A stretch of 64,000 bases of DNA from Mayamaea pseudoterrestris. Its lineage: Eukaryota > Bacillariophyta > Bacillariophyceae > Sellaphorales > Sellaphoraceae. The notes below the pieces were generated by a model. The model ran no database searches, was not told the origin of the DNA, and saw only the letters and a list, made by a program, of their open reading frames with translations. Positions 19,602 through 30,544 of the stretch are shown here, piece by piece. The stretch is taken from contig BROI01000006.1 of the NCBI GenBank assembly GCA_027923505.1, positions 1,173,717-1,237,716 on the forward strand, in the 5' to 3' direction. The number at the start of each line of letters is the position of its first letter. Position 1 is the stretch's first letter. The position numbers and the translations under genes were made by a program.

Positions 19602-21761
19602 ATGAGTCTCAAGTATACCAACAACAGTAACAGCAGCAGCAACAATAACAATCGCAATATTACTAATTCCAATTCACATCATTCATTGAAATGCACCGAT
19701 TTGGCTCAGTTTGACGCCTTGCTGCGGGCGGCCGACTCGTTTCGGACGGACGACAAGCTGCACTTGCGCAACTTGCTGCAGGATTCGGCCCGGTGCGCCA
19801 GCTTGATTGCTTCGAAACATGGCGTATATCATATAAGGCATGACAGTATTGAGAATAATGTTATTGAGAATGATACGGATACTCTTGCTGAACAAGACAT
19901 TGATAGTCAGTCGCATCATCATGACAATACTTATCTACCACGACACAGCAATCATCACTCTGCCGCTGCGCACTCTGCTACTTCACGCACGATTCTGCTG
20001 GACTACTCGCGCCAATGCTTGACGGGCGAAACCATGGAGCTCCTCTTCGATCTAGCGGATGCCATGAGACTCACGGATCGACGCGAAGCCTTAAAGTGGG
20101 GCTTGTGCATCAACGAAACTGGTAAATTATATAATAATATGAAGAGCGAATGAGTGTGAAAGGAGGGAAAGTGAATGAATGAGTGCAATAAAGAATAGTC
20201 GCTTCACATCTCACATTGATTAACTCAACCCCATCATTCTCTTCTTTCATTAGAGAATCGCCCAGTCCTTCATCACCTGTTTCGTTTGCCGCACGACTAC
20301 TCGATGGAAAATGACCATCACTATTATCACTTTCATCAAGATTGCAGCAGCAAAAATGACGACGTTGATTTAGCGCAAGTGACGCAATCCGTTCGCGCGG
20401 TGCGTCAGCAAGTCAAGCAATTTTGTCGTTCCGTTCGATCCGGCGTCTACAAGAGTATCACAAACAAGCCATTTTGCAACATTATCGTCATTGGCATTGG
20501 CAACCACACGCTCGGACCAGACATGGTGAGCAGCGTCTTGGAGCATGACGAGCATGCGTCGCGCGCGTCGTTTGGACGCAGATTGCGCTTTTTGTCCAAC
20601 TTGGATCCCACCGATCTACATGCCTGCACGCACGATTTAAATCCCGCGGAAACGCTCGTGATTGTGTCATGCAAGCACTTTGTGGAAGCGGAATGCATGG
20701 TCAACGTGCGCGCAATGCGAAGCTGGCTCGTGCGTCACTTGGGCGGCAACGAGCACGACGAGAAGCAAATCGTGGCGCGCCACATGGTGGCAATCAGCTC
20801 CAACGTGACCCGATGCGTGCAGTTTGGCATTGCCAAGCATCACGTGTTTCAGCTGCCCGAGTGGATCGTTGGTCGCTTCTCCCTGTGCTCGGCGGTGGGA
20901 CTGTTGCCGCTGTCGCTGCATTACTCGTCCAACATCATGGAGCAGTTTCTGGACGGCTGCCACGACATGGATGAGCACTACTTTCATGCGCCACTTCGCG
21001 ATAATCTACCGATACTGTTGGCGCTGCTGGGTATATGGAACAGTACCTTTCTTGGTCATTCGTGCAGCGCCATTTTGCCATATAGTGACTCGCTGCGCCA
21101 GTTTCCGGCGCACGTGCAGCAAGTGGATATGGAAAGCAACGGCAAGCGCGTGGCACTGGATGGGACGCCGCTGCTTCATCGGAGCGCCGTGGTGACGTTT
21201 GGAGACGTTGGTAGCAACTGTCAAAACACCTTCTTTCAGCTACTGCACCAAGGCCGCGTCGTTCCGTCTGACTTTATTGGATTCATGCAGAGTCAACAGC
21301 AAAGCTTGGATGCAGTGAATGAACCTGTGTCAAACCATGATGAGCTCATGTCATACTTCTTTTCGCAACCCGATGCGTTAGCATACGGCAAGACACTTGT
21401 CGATTTGGTCCAAGAGGGCGCGCCAGAGCCGTTGCGCGAACACATGGTCTTTCCAGGCAATCGTCCCAGCAGCTGCGTGCTCATGACCAAGTTGGATGCC
21501 TTCGCACTGGGCCAGCTGGTCACCTTGTACGAGCATCGCACCGTGACGCAGGGTTTCATTTGGGGCATTAACTCGTTTGATCAGTTTGGTTTGGATCTGG
21601 GACGCACGCTGGCAAAGTCGGTGCGGGCGCAGCTGGGCGCGTCGCGACGAACGGGTGCATCCGTTCAGGGCTTTAACTATTCGACCAGTTTCCTGCTGGA
21701 GCATTACCTGGCCAACGGCAAGACGGAGCAACAGCACAGTAACAATGATCAAACGTACTAA
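19602..21761 (+). CDS. Glucose-6-phosphate isomerase homologue with altered active site, two exons, 675 aa
   Basis: Glucose-6-phosphate isomerase interconverts glucose-6-P and fructose-6-P. Exons 19602-20121 and 20254-21761 flank a 132-bp GT-AG intron. Splicing restores the conserved NETENRPVLHH..RLP block. Family landmarks follow: SCKHFVEAE, WIVGRFSLCSAVGL (Arg381), FLDGCHDMDEHY, LLALLGIWN, DMESNGK (Glu467) and YEHRTVTQGFIWGINSFDQFG. Two catalytic positions differ from active enzymes. The His of the G-x-NGQH motif is Asn498 (GSNCQN), and the Lys of ELGKQLAK is Arg624 (DLGRTLAK); the first Gly of GGR is Val. The protein is about 120 residues longer than usual, with an Asn/Ser-rich N-terminus and a His/Asp/Asn-rich insert at about 75-150. 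No clear organelle presequence. It may be a pseudoenzyme or have changed specificity. Confidence 0.85.
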
Positions 21762-21922
21762 TAATCAGTCGGTCAGTGCATAATGAATTGCGTAATACCA
21801 CGTTCGAAAGCCGTTTGAAACCAACCTTTTATTATAGTAATGTAAAGTATCTGCGTCAGTGTTGTATCGAGACGACGCTTCATTGTAAATCAGACATGTA
21901 TTGTGCTACTCCCATACACCAT

Positions 21923-24466
21923 TTAAACCCCAGAATCAGTTTCAAGGCAGCCAGTTCCATCGGCCCGGCAACACGTCGTGCAGCAGCCAGTCGGACATGA
22001 AATTTCCGCCGCTCCAGTAGCTGAATCCACCAAGCAATCGGCCGAAAAGGTTTCGAGCGTGTAGTCGACCTTGTCCTCCAACGCGCAGAGTGCTTCAGGC
22101 ACTGTTCCAGTAAAGGCGTTGCCTTCAATCCAAATTTCGCTAATTTCCGTCAAATTGGCCATTTCTTGTGGCAGCGTTCCGCGAAACTGGTTGCCTGAAA
22201 CGCGGAGCGTGTAAAAGTGGTCCGAAAGTAAGCCAATCTCGGTTGCTATAGTGCCCGTGAGCTGGCAGTCCCAAAGGTCGAGGCGCTCCAAGTTCGGCAA
22301 CGAATAAATTTCGGTCGGAATCGTTCCGACCAAAGGGTTGGCCTGGAAGCGCATGTCGTTCAGCGAGGTCAGTCTCCCAAAGTCGGTGGAAATAGTGCCC
22401 GTCAATTGGTTGCGGTGAAGCCAAATCTCCTCGATACTCCGCCAGCTAAAGGCTTCCGAAGGAAAGGAACCAGTGAGCGCGTTGCGCGAAACACGAAAGT
22501 AAGCCATGCTGTTCAAGACTCCGACTTCAGTTGGAATAGAGCCAGTAATCATGTTGGTGAAGAAGAAGTAGCTTTTAAGGTCCAAGAGGTTGGCAATTTC
22601 CGTTGGTACGGAGCCACTGATCATGTTGTCTCCAAGGTTCAAATGCTGGAGAGAGCGCATCTTGTACCACTCGATCGGAACAGTTCCGGTGATCTGGTTG
22701 TAATGCAGCTCAATAGAGTTCAATTGCTTCATCTCGGAAAGTTCCACCGGGAGTGTACCGCGGAGGTTGGTCCAGGAAATGCTGATCGACTGCAGGTATG
22801 GGAAGTGCACCATACCCTCTGGGACTGGACCAGACAATTCATTGCCAGCTGATAGAGCGGACAAAAGAAAGAGAAGTGCGACAGTGAGTATTGGAAATGT
22901 GGGCACATCGTAATGCAAGCTCGAATGCAACTTACAAAGATCAAGGCCGCGGACCTGTCCGTGTTCATCGCACGTCACACCTGCCCATTGACACTCGCTA
23001 ATGTTGCTCAACCACCGATTCCAGGGAACTTCAAAGTACTGGACAGGGAAAATGGCAGACAACTCCTTGTATTGACACTCAGTTCCATCCGTCCAAGCAT
23101 CCTTGGGAGGCGCACAGCTCAACCAAGGTCCATCTTCCGATGTTGCAAAGTAAAAGTAGGCTGCAATGTATCGCTGCGAAAAGTTGTCCGCATCCGGCGT
23201 CAGCTGCATCGGATCGTCAAAGGTCATCCAATCCAATGCCTTACTGTAGGCAGAATCTTCCTTCTCCAGCACCTTGGCTCCGACCAAACGTTCCACCTGC
23301 GTACGAATTCCAAACGACTCTCGAATCGTCGTTGGCGCCATGGTCGGCGACTCCGTCATGTTCATGTTCTTGCTCCCCACGGTCGCTCCCACGGCCGCAC
23401 CGACGGCCACGACGATGACGACGAAAAAGGCCAAGAGCGCATACAGGCGAAAGCGTCGGTGACGGTACATGGGCGGCTTGGCATCTGGATCATACTCGAC
23501 GGCGGATGGAATAAACATGTCGTCATCATCGTCCTGGACGGCGACTGCAATCGCCAATCCAGAAGCACCAGCCATGTCCATGACACCGTACTCCACATCC
23601 GGTTGAGTCTGCTCGGGGCGGCCAAGTGTTTCGTTGCGGTTGTTGCTGCGACGGTCCGATTGTTGCTCCTTGGCTTGCTCGGGAATGCTTTTATTGTTGG
23701 AAGGATAATTACCAGATGATACTCCACCAATCGACGCCATTTTGCCAGAGTTGAGCCCGTTGCCAGTATTGCTTGCCACGGCTGGAAGCTTGCGATCGTA
23801 CTCATCGTCATCATCGTCCAAATCATCATCATCGTTGCGAAAGGCTGTTGGATTCGCCGCCATTTTCGCCGCAATGCGCTGGTCCAGCGTGCTCATATTG
23901 TTGTTGTTTCCGCTGCTACCGTATGGAGCGTTGCTGGAAGCCGCCGCCGCCAAGCTCGGGCCATTATTTCCATCCCGACGAATCTTGGCCTGCACCTGAT
24001 CCTCGAGCGAGTATAGTTCCTGCGGACGCTGTGGCTGCTGCTGCTTGCTGTTTCCCTGCACCTTGGCCTGAATGGCCGCCTCCAAATGTTGCAGCTCCGT
24101 CGGTTCCGACTTGCTCATTTGCTGCGTATCCCGACGAATCTTGGCGGCCACGGGGTCGGCACTTTCGCCGCTGACGCTTTCCACACCCGGACGCATGGCT
24201 GCGGCGCGGTGACTACCAGTGACCTTGGCTTGCACGTCGCCCTCCAGTGACTCGAGTTGCGCGCGCGTATTGTAGTTGCTGCTGCTACTGGGACGCTGCT
24301 GCTCCTTGGCAAGCTTTTCGGCAAGTCGCTGGTCGAGGCGAGCGAGTGAGGCACTGGCGGCAGCAGCAGTCGATGACGTTGCTCCTGGTTGCGTTGAAGG
24401 ACGGCCACTAGCGGCGCGCGCCTTGATCTTGGCGTCTTCATCGGACATGTTGTTCTTGTTGTTCAT
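21923..24466 (-). CDS. Single-pass membrane leucine-rich-repeat protein, two exons, 818 aa
   Basis: This is a diatom-type LRR membrane protein, possibly a receptor or adhesion molecule, with no kinase domain. The coding exons are 24466-22936 and 22848-21923. The 87-bp GT-AG intron (gtaagt...cag) is a multiple of three with no stop, so the frame runs through it. Removing it restores a perfect repeat, GLDLSGNELSGPVP. The N-terminal half is cytosolic-like and low complexity, with repeated short helices (LDQRLAEKLAKE, LEGDVQAKVTG, LEDQVQAKIRR, LDQRIAAKMAAN). One membrane segment lies near residue 355-380 (LYALLAFFVVIVVAVGAAVGATVG). The C-terminal half has a Cys-bounded cap (CQWAGVTC) and about ten plant-type repeats (L-x-G-T-x-P). 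It ends in a Cys-rich cap (CPTGCCTTCCRADGTGC). Confidence 0.8.
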   Translation of the reverse strand: MNNKNNMSDEDAKIKARAASGRPSTQPGATSSTAAAASASLARLDQRLAEKLAKEQQRPSSSSNYNTRAQLESLEGDVQAKVTGSHRAAAMRPGVESVSGESADPVAAKIRRDTQQMSKSEPTELQHLEAAIQAKVQGNSKQQQPQRPQELYSLEDQVQAKIRRDGNNGPSLAAAASSNAPYGSSGNNNNMSTLDQRIAAKMAANPTAFRNDDDDLDDDDDEYDRKLPAVASNTGNGLNSGKMASIGGVSSGNYPSNNKSIPEQAKEQQSDRRSNNRNETLGRPEQTQPDVEYGVMDMAGASGLAIAVAVQDDDDDMFIPSAVEYDPDAKPPMYRHRRFRLYALLAFFVVIVVAVGAAVGATVGSKNMNMTESPTMAPTTIRESFGIRTQVERLVGAKVLEKEDSAYSKALDWMTFDDPMQLTPDADNFSQRYIAAYFYFATSEDGPWLSCAPPKDAWTDGTECQYKELSAIFPVQYFEVPWNRWLSNISECQWAGVTCDEHGQVRGLDLCKLHSSLHYDVPTFPILTVALLFLLSALSAGNELSGPVPEGMVHFPYLQSISISWTNLRGTLPVELSEMKQLNSIELHYNQITGTVPIEWYKMRSLQHLNLGDNMISGSVPTEIANLLDLKSYFFFTNMITGSIPTEVGVLNSMAYFRVSRNALTGSFPSEAFSWRSIEEIWLHRNQLTGTISTDFGRLTSLNDMRFQANPLVGTIPTEIYSLPNLERLDLWDCQLTGTIATEIGLLSDHFYTLRVSGNQFRGTLPQEMANLTEISEIWIEGNAFTGTVPEALCALEDKVDYTLETFSADCLVDSATGAAEISCPTGCCTTCCRADGTGCLETDSGV

Positions 24467-25845
24467 GCTTGATGTCGTTGCAGTGAGTTGTCAAACTATT
24501 GAAAGAACAATTATCAAATTGCTGATTGTCTGTCGTGAAACATGAGCAGGGAGCGAACCGTCGCAAGGACTGAGTGAGTATGCAAGTCTTGGACTGATTC
24601 AACAAACAAGCGACGAAATTCAATTGCAGTAGACAAGGTAGGCGATGAAGTCAGGGAGGCAAAGGTCGTCGATGGTGATGCATGAGCAAGACCCATGACC
24701 AGGGGCGGCAGTCACGAGGGTCATTGTGGCGGTCACGAATTTTGGCACGAGCAATTCATGACGTGGCGCGAACATTGCCGATGACCCGAAAATGTCCACG
24801 GCACCCCGCGAGAGACGGAAGATAGGAGGAAAAAGACAATGCATGAATGCTTGAAGCTGGTAATACACATGATGAACAGCACGCGAGTCCTGGAGATGAC
24901 TTCACTGAGATAGGCCGGAGTAAATTGACCCCGAAACGACCGAGATAGGCATGAAAAGAACGTCGCGCCATGCACCGACTGCACCGATCGACGGGAAGTG
25001 CAAGAACCATTGAAATGAAACGAGATTATCGACCATTAAAACAATAACATGGTGCACTTTCCAATAGTTAATGAGACTAGGCGTGTCTCGCGAAGCTCAT
25101 GAACTTTCGCTCGCTTGTTGTCCGTCGCGATGGACGATGCACGCATGAACGCAACAAGCACTACCTCGCGCGCCAAGCTCCATTGCAAAACATGATACAC
25201 AATGAACTCACCCTGGGTTTCAATGACTTTGCTTCCTTCCGGTTCGTCTCTCTCTATACAGAGATTGTTTCGTCGATTGACGAGCGGCGAATAAAAAATG
25301 AAGCAGAAACTGTGAGGCGAGGTGCGCGAAGAGCGGAAGGTCGCGAACCGAACGTACGGAGAATCCAAACGTTAGCATAAGATATTACTATAGCCTCGTG
25401 TCGATGGGCATGGTTAATGCGGACATTTTATGATCAGGCAATAGTCAAATCTGCATTCCACGTTCGGCGTTCTTCGCATGACGCGCGTTCCACGAAGCAA
25501 CGTGCGTTAGCTAAAACGAATCTCACGGGAGGGTAGCATAGAAAGCCATGCCAGGGTCGATCTTTGCGGACAAAGGCAGCTGCAAACGTGCTGTCAATTG
25601 TCAGATACAGAGGCTTTGATAAAGTCCAAAGCTTATACAGCAATTCCCTTTTGCCGTCGCCTTTTTACTGTTCGATACTCGGTAGATAGGAGCCACTCTG
25701 AGCAGATGCCCATATCCATGCATTTGCACGCACTAAAACGAAACAAACTGCATCCACTTTGAGCAAACTTTATTCAGTCTCTGTTAAAAGGCCTGCTAGT
25801 ATTAACGCAACTAATGCGAGATCGTTTATAGGCAGCGATTGTGTT
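24467..25845. other. 1.4-kb intergenic region, no gene seen
   Basis: Frames of 60-110 codons occur on both strands and overlap heavily; none has a signal peptide, conserved motif or codon bias like neighbouring genes. A small non-coding transcript cannot be excluded by eye. Confidence 0.45.
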
Positions 25846-27300
25846 TTACTCCTTCTTCTTGATTCCCTTTTCGCCCTTGCTCAACTCGGGCGGCCCACGC
25901 ACAAACGGCAAAAAGTCCTTGCCTCCCATGAACGGACGCAACACTTCCGGAACAATGACTCCATCTTCCGTTTGATGCGTCTCCAAAATGCAGCAAATAC
26001 CTCGTCCCGTCGCACAAAGCGTCGCATTGAGCATGTGCACGTAGGACGCCCTCGCCGTCAAGTCACCCTTGACCATACTCGCCTTGCTGCCACACCGCAC
26101 TCCCACCCCGCGCGACTGAAAGTCCGTGCAGTTGCTGCAGGAAACCAACTCGCGGTAGGTATTTTGCCCCGGAAACCATCCCTCCAAGTCATACTTTTTC
26201 ACCGCCGCATCGTTCAACTCCCCCGACACTAAACAAACAACACGATAACCAATACCAAGACTCTCATAAAAATCTTGCGCGCACTGCAGCATGCGCTTTT
26301 GCTCCGCCTGCGACTGCTCAAAGTCATCCGGCGTAATGCAAAACTGCTCAATCTTGTCAAACTGATGCACCCGAAAAATGCCTCGTATATCCTTACCGCT
26401 GCTCCCCGCCTCCTTGCGAAAGCAGGTACTCACGCCCGCGTACCTGAGCGGCAGCTGACTTGGCTCCAACCACTCGTTGCGGTGGTAGGCGCAAATGGGC
26501 TGCTCGCTCGTGGCAATCAAGTACTTTTCCGACGATCCGTCGAAATCGTCCGTTTTACCCGAAACCTTGTAGAGTTGCTCGTCAAAGTCTTCGAGTTGCG
26601 CAATGCTCGCCATGACATCTTTATTCATAAAGTATGGTGGCTGCAATACTTGGTAGTTGCGCTCACCCAGAAACGAAATGGCGTAGTTGATAATGGCTTG
26701 GTTCAGCAACACGCCGGCATTGGTCAAAAAGTAGCCACGGTGTCCCGCCACGGCGGACCCGCGCGTCGGCTCGTAGCCGCCAATGCGCCACAGTAACTCG
26801 TCGTGCGTGAGTGGTTTGGATGATGGGAGAGTGTAACTGAGTGCGCCGGCTCGGCGTGGAAGCAAGGATTCGTTTTCGGCAGCTTCCGGCGGCGACGGAA
26901 ACAAGCGAATCACCAAATTGTCTTCCTCTTCGTTTTGACTAATTGGCACTTCCGGATCCACCTTGTTGCCAATCCGGTGCAGCAGCGCGTCGCGCTTGGC
27001 TTCCAGCACCGGCAGCTCCAGCTCCTTGCTCTTGATTTCATTCTGCAGTTGCTTGAATTCTTGCACTTGCGCATCACAATTCTCCTTGGCCTTTTTCATG
27101 GGCGCAATGACATTCTTTTGCAATTGGTTCATTTGCTTGCGCAAGTCGTCAATGGTTTGCCGCAGCGTGCGCCAGTCAGCATCGAGCTGCAAGACTTCGT
27201 CGACTAAATTGGGGTCTTTGAAGCGCTGCTCCATGAACTTTTTATAGGCGAGCGGGTCGCCGCCCTTGTAGTCGCGGAGTTCGTTAATGTCTATTGGCAT
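25846..27300 (-). CDS. SARS1: Seryl-tRNA synthetase, 484 aa
   Basis: This class II synthetase charges tRNA-Ser. The start is the ATG at 27300 (MPIDINELRDYKGGDP); the seven codons upstream begin at TTG. The N-terminal tRNA-binding antiparallel coiled coil spans about residues 40-110 (TLRQTIDDLRKQMNQLQKNV...KSKELELPVLEAKRDALL). The catalytic core has a TSEQPICAYH segment, motif 2 (STCFRKEAGSSGKDIRGIFRVHQF) and motif 3 (CATGRGICCILETHQ..DG..VPEVLRPF). No presequence is visible and the tail is basic (KGEKGIKKKE), so it is most likely the cytosolic enzyme. Length is normal for eukaryotes. It is divergent from the SF3B4 gene with a 388-bp gap. Confidence 0.93.
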   Translation of the reverse strand: MPIDINELRDYKGGDPLAYKKFMEQRFKDPNLVDEVLQLDADWRTLRQTIDDLRKQMNQLQKNVIAPMKKAKENCDAQVQEFKQLQNEIKSKELELPVLEAKRDALLHRIGNKVDPEVPISQNEEEDNLVIRLFPSPPEAAENESLLPRRAGALSYTLPSSKPLTHDELLWRIGGYEPTRGSAVAGHRGYFLTNAGVLLNQAIINYAISFLGERNYQVLQPPYFMNKDVMASIAQLEDFDEQLYKVSGKTDDFDGSSEKYLIATSEQPICAYHRNEWLEPSQLPLRYAGVSTCFRKEAGSSGKDIRGIFRVHQFDKIEQFCITPDDFEQSQAEQKRMLQCAQDFYESLGIGYRVVCLVSGELNDAAVKKYDLEGWFPGQNTYRELVSCSNCTDFQSRGVGVRCGSKASMVKGDLTARASYVHMLNATLCATGRGICCILETHQTEDGVIVPEVLRPFMGGKDFLPFVRGPPELSKGEKGIKKKE

Positions 27301-27500
27301 TGTTATTAATGTTGTTGGCAAATATATATGAATGGAAGAGATGGAAACGATGGATCAATTCGCTCGAGTGGCCGATGAAGAATTGCCTCGCTCCATTTTG
27401 GTGGCGCGGTTGACTGACAGCCGCAGATTTTGGATCGGGCGACGGAAGGACGACAAAAGTAACCGCTACGACGCTTTTCAATATCGTCAAAAAATGCGTT

Positions 27501-27515
27501 AACCGGTACGACATT
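27501..27515 (-). promoter_or_regulatory. Variant shared element between SARS and SF3B4
   Basis: On the minus strand this reads aatgtcgtaccggtt, one base from the aatgtcgcaccggt of 38222-38235. It sits about midway in the divergent promoter, roughly 200 bp from each start. Confidence 0.35.
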
Positions 27516-27688
27516 GGGACACAGTCTGCACCACCGCACCATGGAGAAGCAAGACGCGCTGCTTGCACTTTCTCGTCTACCTCCTACCGTATACCTTTTC
27601 CTCTCTGTTCACAAATTCACCACTACTTCTACCAGCTAATAGGTTCTTTCTTCTTAATTTCTCATTCTATCAATATCATATATAAATA

Positions 27689-28803
27689 ATGGCATCACTC
27701 GCTTGGAACATTGAGCACCGCAACCAGGAGGCCACCGTCTACGTGGGCAACTTGGACGATCAAGTCAACGAGGAGCTGCTGCAGGAGCTCTTTGGTCAAG
27801 TCGGCTTGGTGAGAAGTGTCTACATGCCAAAAGACAAGCTGACGCTGCAGCATTCCGGATACGCCTTTTGCGAATTTTTGAATCCAATCGATGTCGACTA
27901 CAGTATCACAATATTGAACAACATGGTCAAGCTCTACGGCAAGCCACTGCGCGTGAGCAAGAGCAGCTTGGACAATCTTACACGCAGCAGTCGAGACATT
28001 GGCGCCAACTTGTTCGTCGGCAACTTGGATCCAGCCGTGGCGACGGAGCAGCTGCTCTACGACGTGTTTTCCACCTTTGGCAATTTGCTGCAACCGCCGA
28101 CGCTGGCGCGCCACGAGGAAACCAACGACATCAAGGGATTCTGCTTTGTCTCGTACGACTCGTTTGCGGCTGCCGACGCGGCCATTGAATACATGCACCA
28201 GCAATATCTAGGTGATCGCTTGATCGTGGTGCAGTACGCCTATAAAAAGGATGTTGACGGCAAAATGACGCGCGAGCGTCACGGAAGTCGCGCCGAGCGC
28301 ATGATGGCCGAGGCATTGGCGATGCAACAGCAGCAGCAGGGAGTGCAGTTTGCACCAAACACGAGGTTTGCGCAGGCGGCGCATGTAACTGCTGGATTTG
28401 GTGGAGCAGCAGCTGGTTTGCATCAAGGTTTGCCGCCACCGCCGCCGCCGCCACCAATGAACATGATGAACATGGCCCACATGGGGTCCATGCCACCACC
28501 GCCTCCTCCACCTCCGCCGCCAATGATGCACATGATGACTGGTAAGAGAATGATACGGATGTTGTGATTGTATTCGTACTTGCATAAACTAACCAATTGC
28601 TGTTGCTGCTTGGCTCTCCGTAAACAGGATCCATTCCGCCACCTCCTCCGCCGCCCCTCATGGGAATGCCGCCTCCGCCTCCTCCTTCAATGATGAACGT
28701 GCCGCCACCTCCGCCGCCTCCGCCAATGATGAACATGCCTCCGCCTCCGCCGCCTCCAATGATGAACGTGCCTCCTCCACCGCCTCCGCCGCCGCAACAT
28801 TAA
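27689..28803 (+). CDS. SF3B4: Splicing factor 3B subunit 4 (SF3B4/SAP49), two exons, 342 aa
   Basis: SF3B4 is a U2 snRNP component that binds pre-mRNA near the branch site. Exons 27689-28541 and 28628-28803 flank an 86-bp GT-AG intron, joined as MMT-G-SIPPPP. RRM1 (about residues 15-93) has VYVGNLD and GYAFCEF; RRM2 (about 105-183) has LFVGNLD and GFCFVSY. The linker RSSRDIGAN and the KKDVDGKMTRERHGSRAERM segment after RRM2 are characteristic. The C-terminus is a proline-rich tail of P-runs separated by MMN/MMH, most of it encoded by exon 2. The intron falls inside the proline tail, so its retention would truncate only that part (an in-frame stop follows soon after the donor). Confidence 0.93.
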
Positions 28804-29095
28804 AACATAGTGGGCAAAGCAGTCGGCGCTCATGAGACGGGTCAATGTATTGATTAAATCAATGCAAGCTGATGGTTTGGGTGGTTTATGTTTGGGTACA
28901 ATGATGTCTCCGACGCAGAGGCCAGTTCCGCGAACGGGAATGAATGATGCATGGACGAAGAAGCTTTACTTGTACCAACGCCTTGAGTAAATGTGTACGT
29001 ATAACCTGACTACATCCGATTATTAGCGTCTCATTACTTAAGTATTGATGTCATACTCATGACACTTACAGCAAAGGTCTCCGCACCATTTACTT
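28804..29095. other. Shared 3' flank of convergent SF3B4 and aminotransferase genes
   Basis: 292 bp, no gene seen. An apparent frame beginning at 29298 and ending at 29038 is an antisense shadow of the aminotransferase. Confidence 0.4.
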
Positions 29096-30463
29096 CTACT
29101 TTTGCTCAACAGCTGCTGCAGCCATTTCCGCAAAGTAGCTTTCCATCTTGTCCATGGCCGTCTCCAGCTCGTCGTGGCTCGTGGCGTAACTAATGCGCAC
29201 CGTTCCCGGCGCGCCAAAGCTGGACCCCGGCACCAGCGCCAGTTGCTTTTTGTGGAGCAAGTCCAAGCACACTTGGGTGTCGTCGCCGTAGGCCGCAACG
29301 TTTGGCAAGACGTAAAAGGCTCCCATGGGCGCCACTGCCACGTGGACGTTTGGCATGTTTGCTAGTCGCTGCAGCACATAGTCGCGCTTTCTCTTCATTG
29401 TCTGAATGTTCTTCGCGTACCACGATTCATTCACTTGCGTCAAGGCCGCCACACCACCCGCCTGCGACAAGCTATTGGCGCACGAAGTTGTTTGCGACTG
29501 AATCTTGCTCGCCGCCGCCGCCAGTTTCGCCGGCGCCGCCAAGTAGCCGAGCCGCAGTCCCGTCATGGCGTGCGACTTGGAGAAACCGTTGACGGTCATG
29601 GTGCGGTGAAACATAAACGGCAGACTGGCAAAGGAGACGCAGTGTATGTCGTCGTAGACGAGTCGCTCGTAGATTTCGTCCGATAAGACGAAAACGTCTG
29701 GGTAATCCAATAGTACTTGCGACAGCTCCATCAAGTGTTGCTGCAAGTACACGCCGCCCGTCGGATTGGATGGGTTGCATAGAATCAAGAGTTTGGTGTT
29801 TGGATGCGACTCGAGCGCTCTCCTTAACTCTTCCGGCGTCATTAAGTAACCACTCTCCGCCTTGGTCGCCACAATCACTGGATTCGCGCCGCACAGCTTG
29901 ACCATGTCGGGGTAGGGCCAGTGCGGGGCCGGCACGAGCACCTCGTCGCCCGCCCCAACCACGGCCAAGATGCCTTCGTACACGGACTGCTTGGCGCCGT
30001 TTCCCACGACAATCTCCGTCAGTGCGTCATATGCGAGTCCTTTGCGTTTGTGTAAATCACGAGCAATCGCTTGTCGCAGCTCCAAACTCCCCGTCACGGC
30101 CGTGTAGCGCGTTTTACCGGATTGGGCGGCATTAACAATGGCTTGAAGGACGCACTGCGGCGGATCGTAGTCGGGTTCGCCCACGCACAGTGACGTGATT
30201 TGCGCGCCGTCCGCCTCCATTTGTTTCACGAGCGAAAAGATTTCCACCGTCTTGCTCGGTTGAATGAGTGACAGTAAGGGATTCAACTGTGATGCTGTCG
30301 TGTTGCTGGCGAGTGATGACGACGACTGCACCTCCTCCGTTGAAGCGCATAACGCCGTCTGTCGCAGTAACCGACCATTGGAGGAAGGATGTAGTACAAA
30401 TGCTCTTGCATAAAACAGGCAGGTCAACGAAAGGACTATTAGTGACAATGAACAAGGCGTCAT
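29096..30463 (-). CDS. Plastid-type aspartate / prephenate aminotransferase, 455 aa
   Basis: This PLP fold-type I class I aminotransferase resembles the bacterial-type (1-beta) enzymes that act on aspartate and prephenate in plastids. Key residues: SLCVGEPDYD near the N-terminus of the core, NPSNPTGG (Asn230), SDEIYERLVYD (Asp262, Tyr265), the Schiff-base Lys296 in NGFSKSHAMTGLRLGY, and the substrate-carboxylate Arg in GTVRISYA. The start at 30463 gives a signal peptide (SLSLIVLSLTCLFYARA) followed by F-VLHPSS, matching the bipartite AF-type presequence of diatom plastid proteins. An ATG at 30541 is also in frame but would bury the signal and overlaps a candidate promoter element. Product specificity between aspartate and prephenate cannot be read by eye. 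Confidence 0.85.
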   Translation of the reverse strand: MTPCSLSLIVLSLTCLFYARAFVLHPSSNGRLLRQTALCASTEEVQSSSSLASNTTASQLNPLLSLIQPSKTVEIFSLVKQMEADGAQITSLCVGEPDYDPPQCVLQAIVNAAQSGKTRYTAVTGSLELRQAIARDLHKRKGLAYDALTEIVVGNGAKQSVYEGILAVVGAGDEVLVPAPHWPYPDMVKLCGANPVIVATKAESGYLMTPEELRRALESHPNTKLLILCNPSNPTGGVYLQQHLMELSQVLLDYPDVFVLSDEIYERLVYDDIHCVSFASLPFMFHRTMTVNGFSKSHAMTGLRLGYLAAPAKLAAAASKIQSQTTSCANSLSQAGGVAALTQVNESWYAKNIQTMKRKRDYVLQRLANMPNVHVAVAPMGAFYVLPNVAAYGDDTQVCLDLLHKKQLALVPGSSFGAPGTVRISYATSHDELETAMDKMESYFAEMAAAAVEQK

Positions 30464-30530
30464 GGTGATGGATGGTTCGTCGTTGGCGGAGAGAATGAGC
30501 GGGCTTGGATCAAGGTGAGGCGCTGAGTCA

Positions 30531-30544
30531 CGGTGCGACATTTT
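30531..30544 (-). promoter_or_regulatory. Shared element upstream of the aminotransferase
   Basis: On the minus strand this reads aaaatgtcgcaccg, a 14-bp identity with 38220-38233. It lies about 70 bp upstream of the preferred aminotransferase start, inside the divergent promoter shared with the 30813 gene. Confidence 0.4.
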
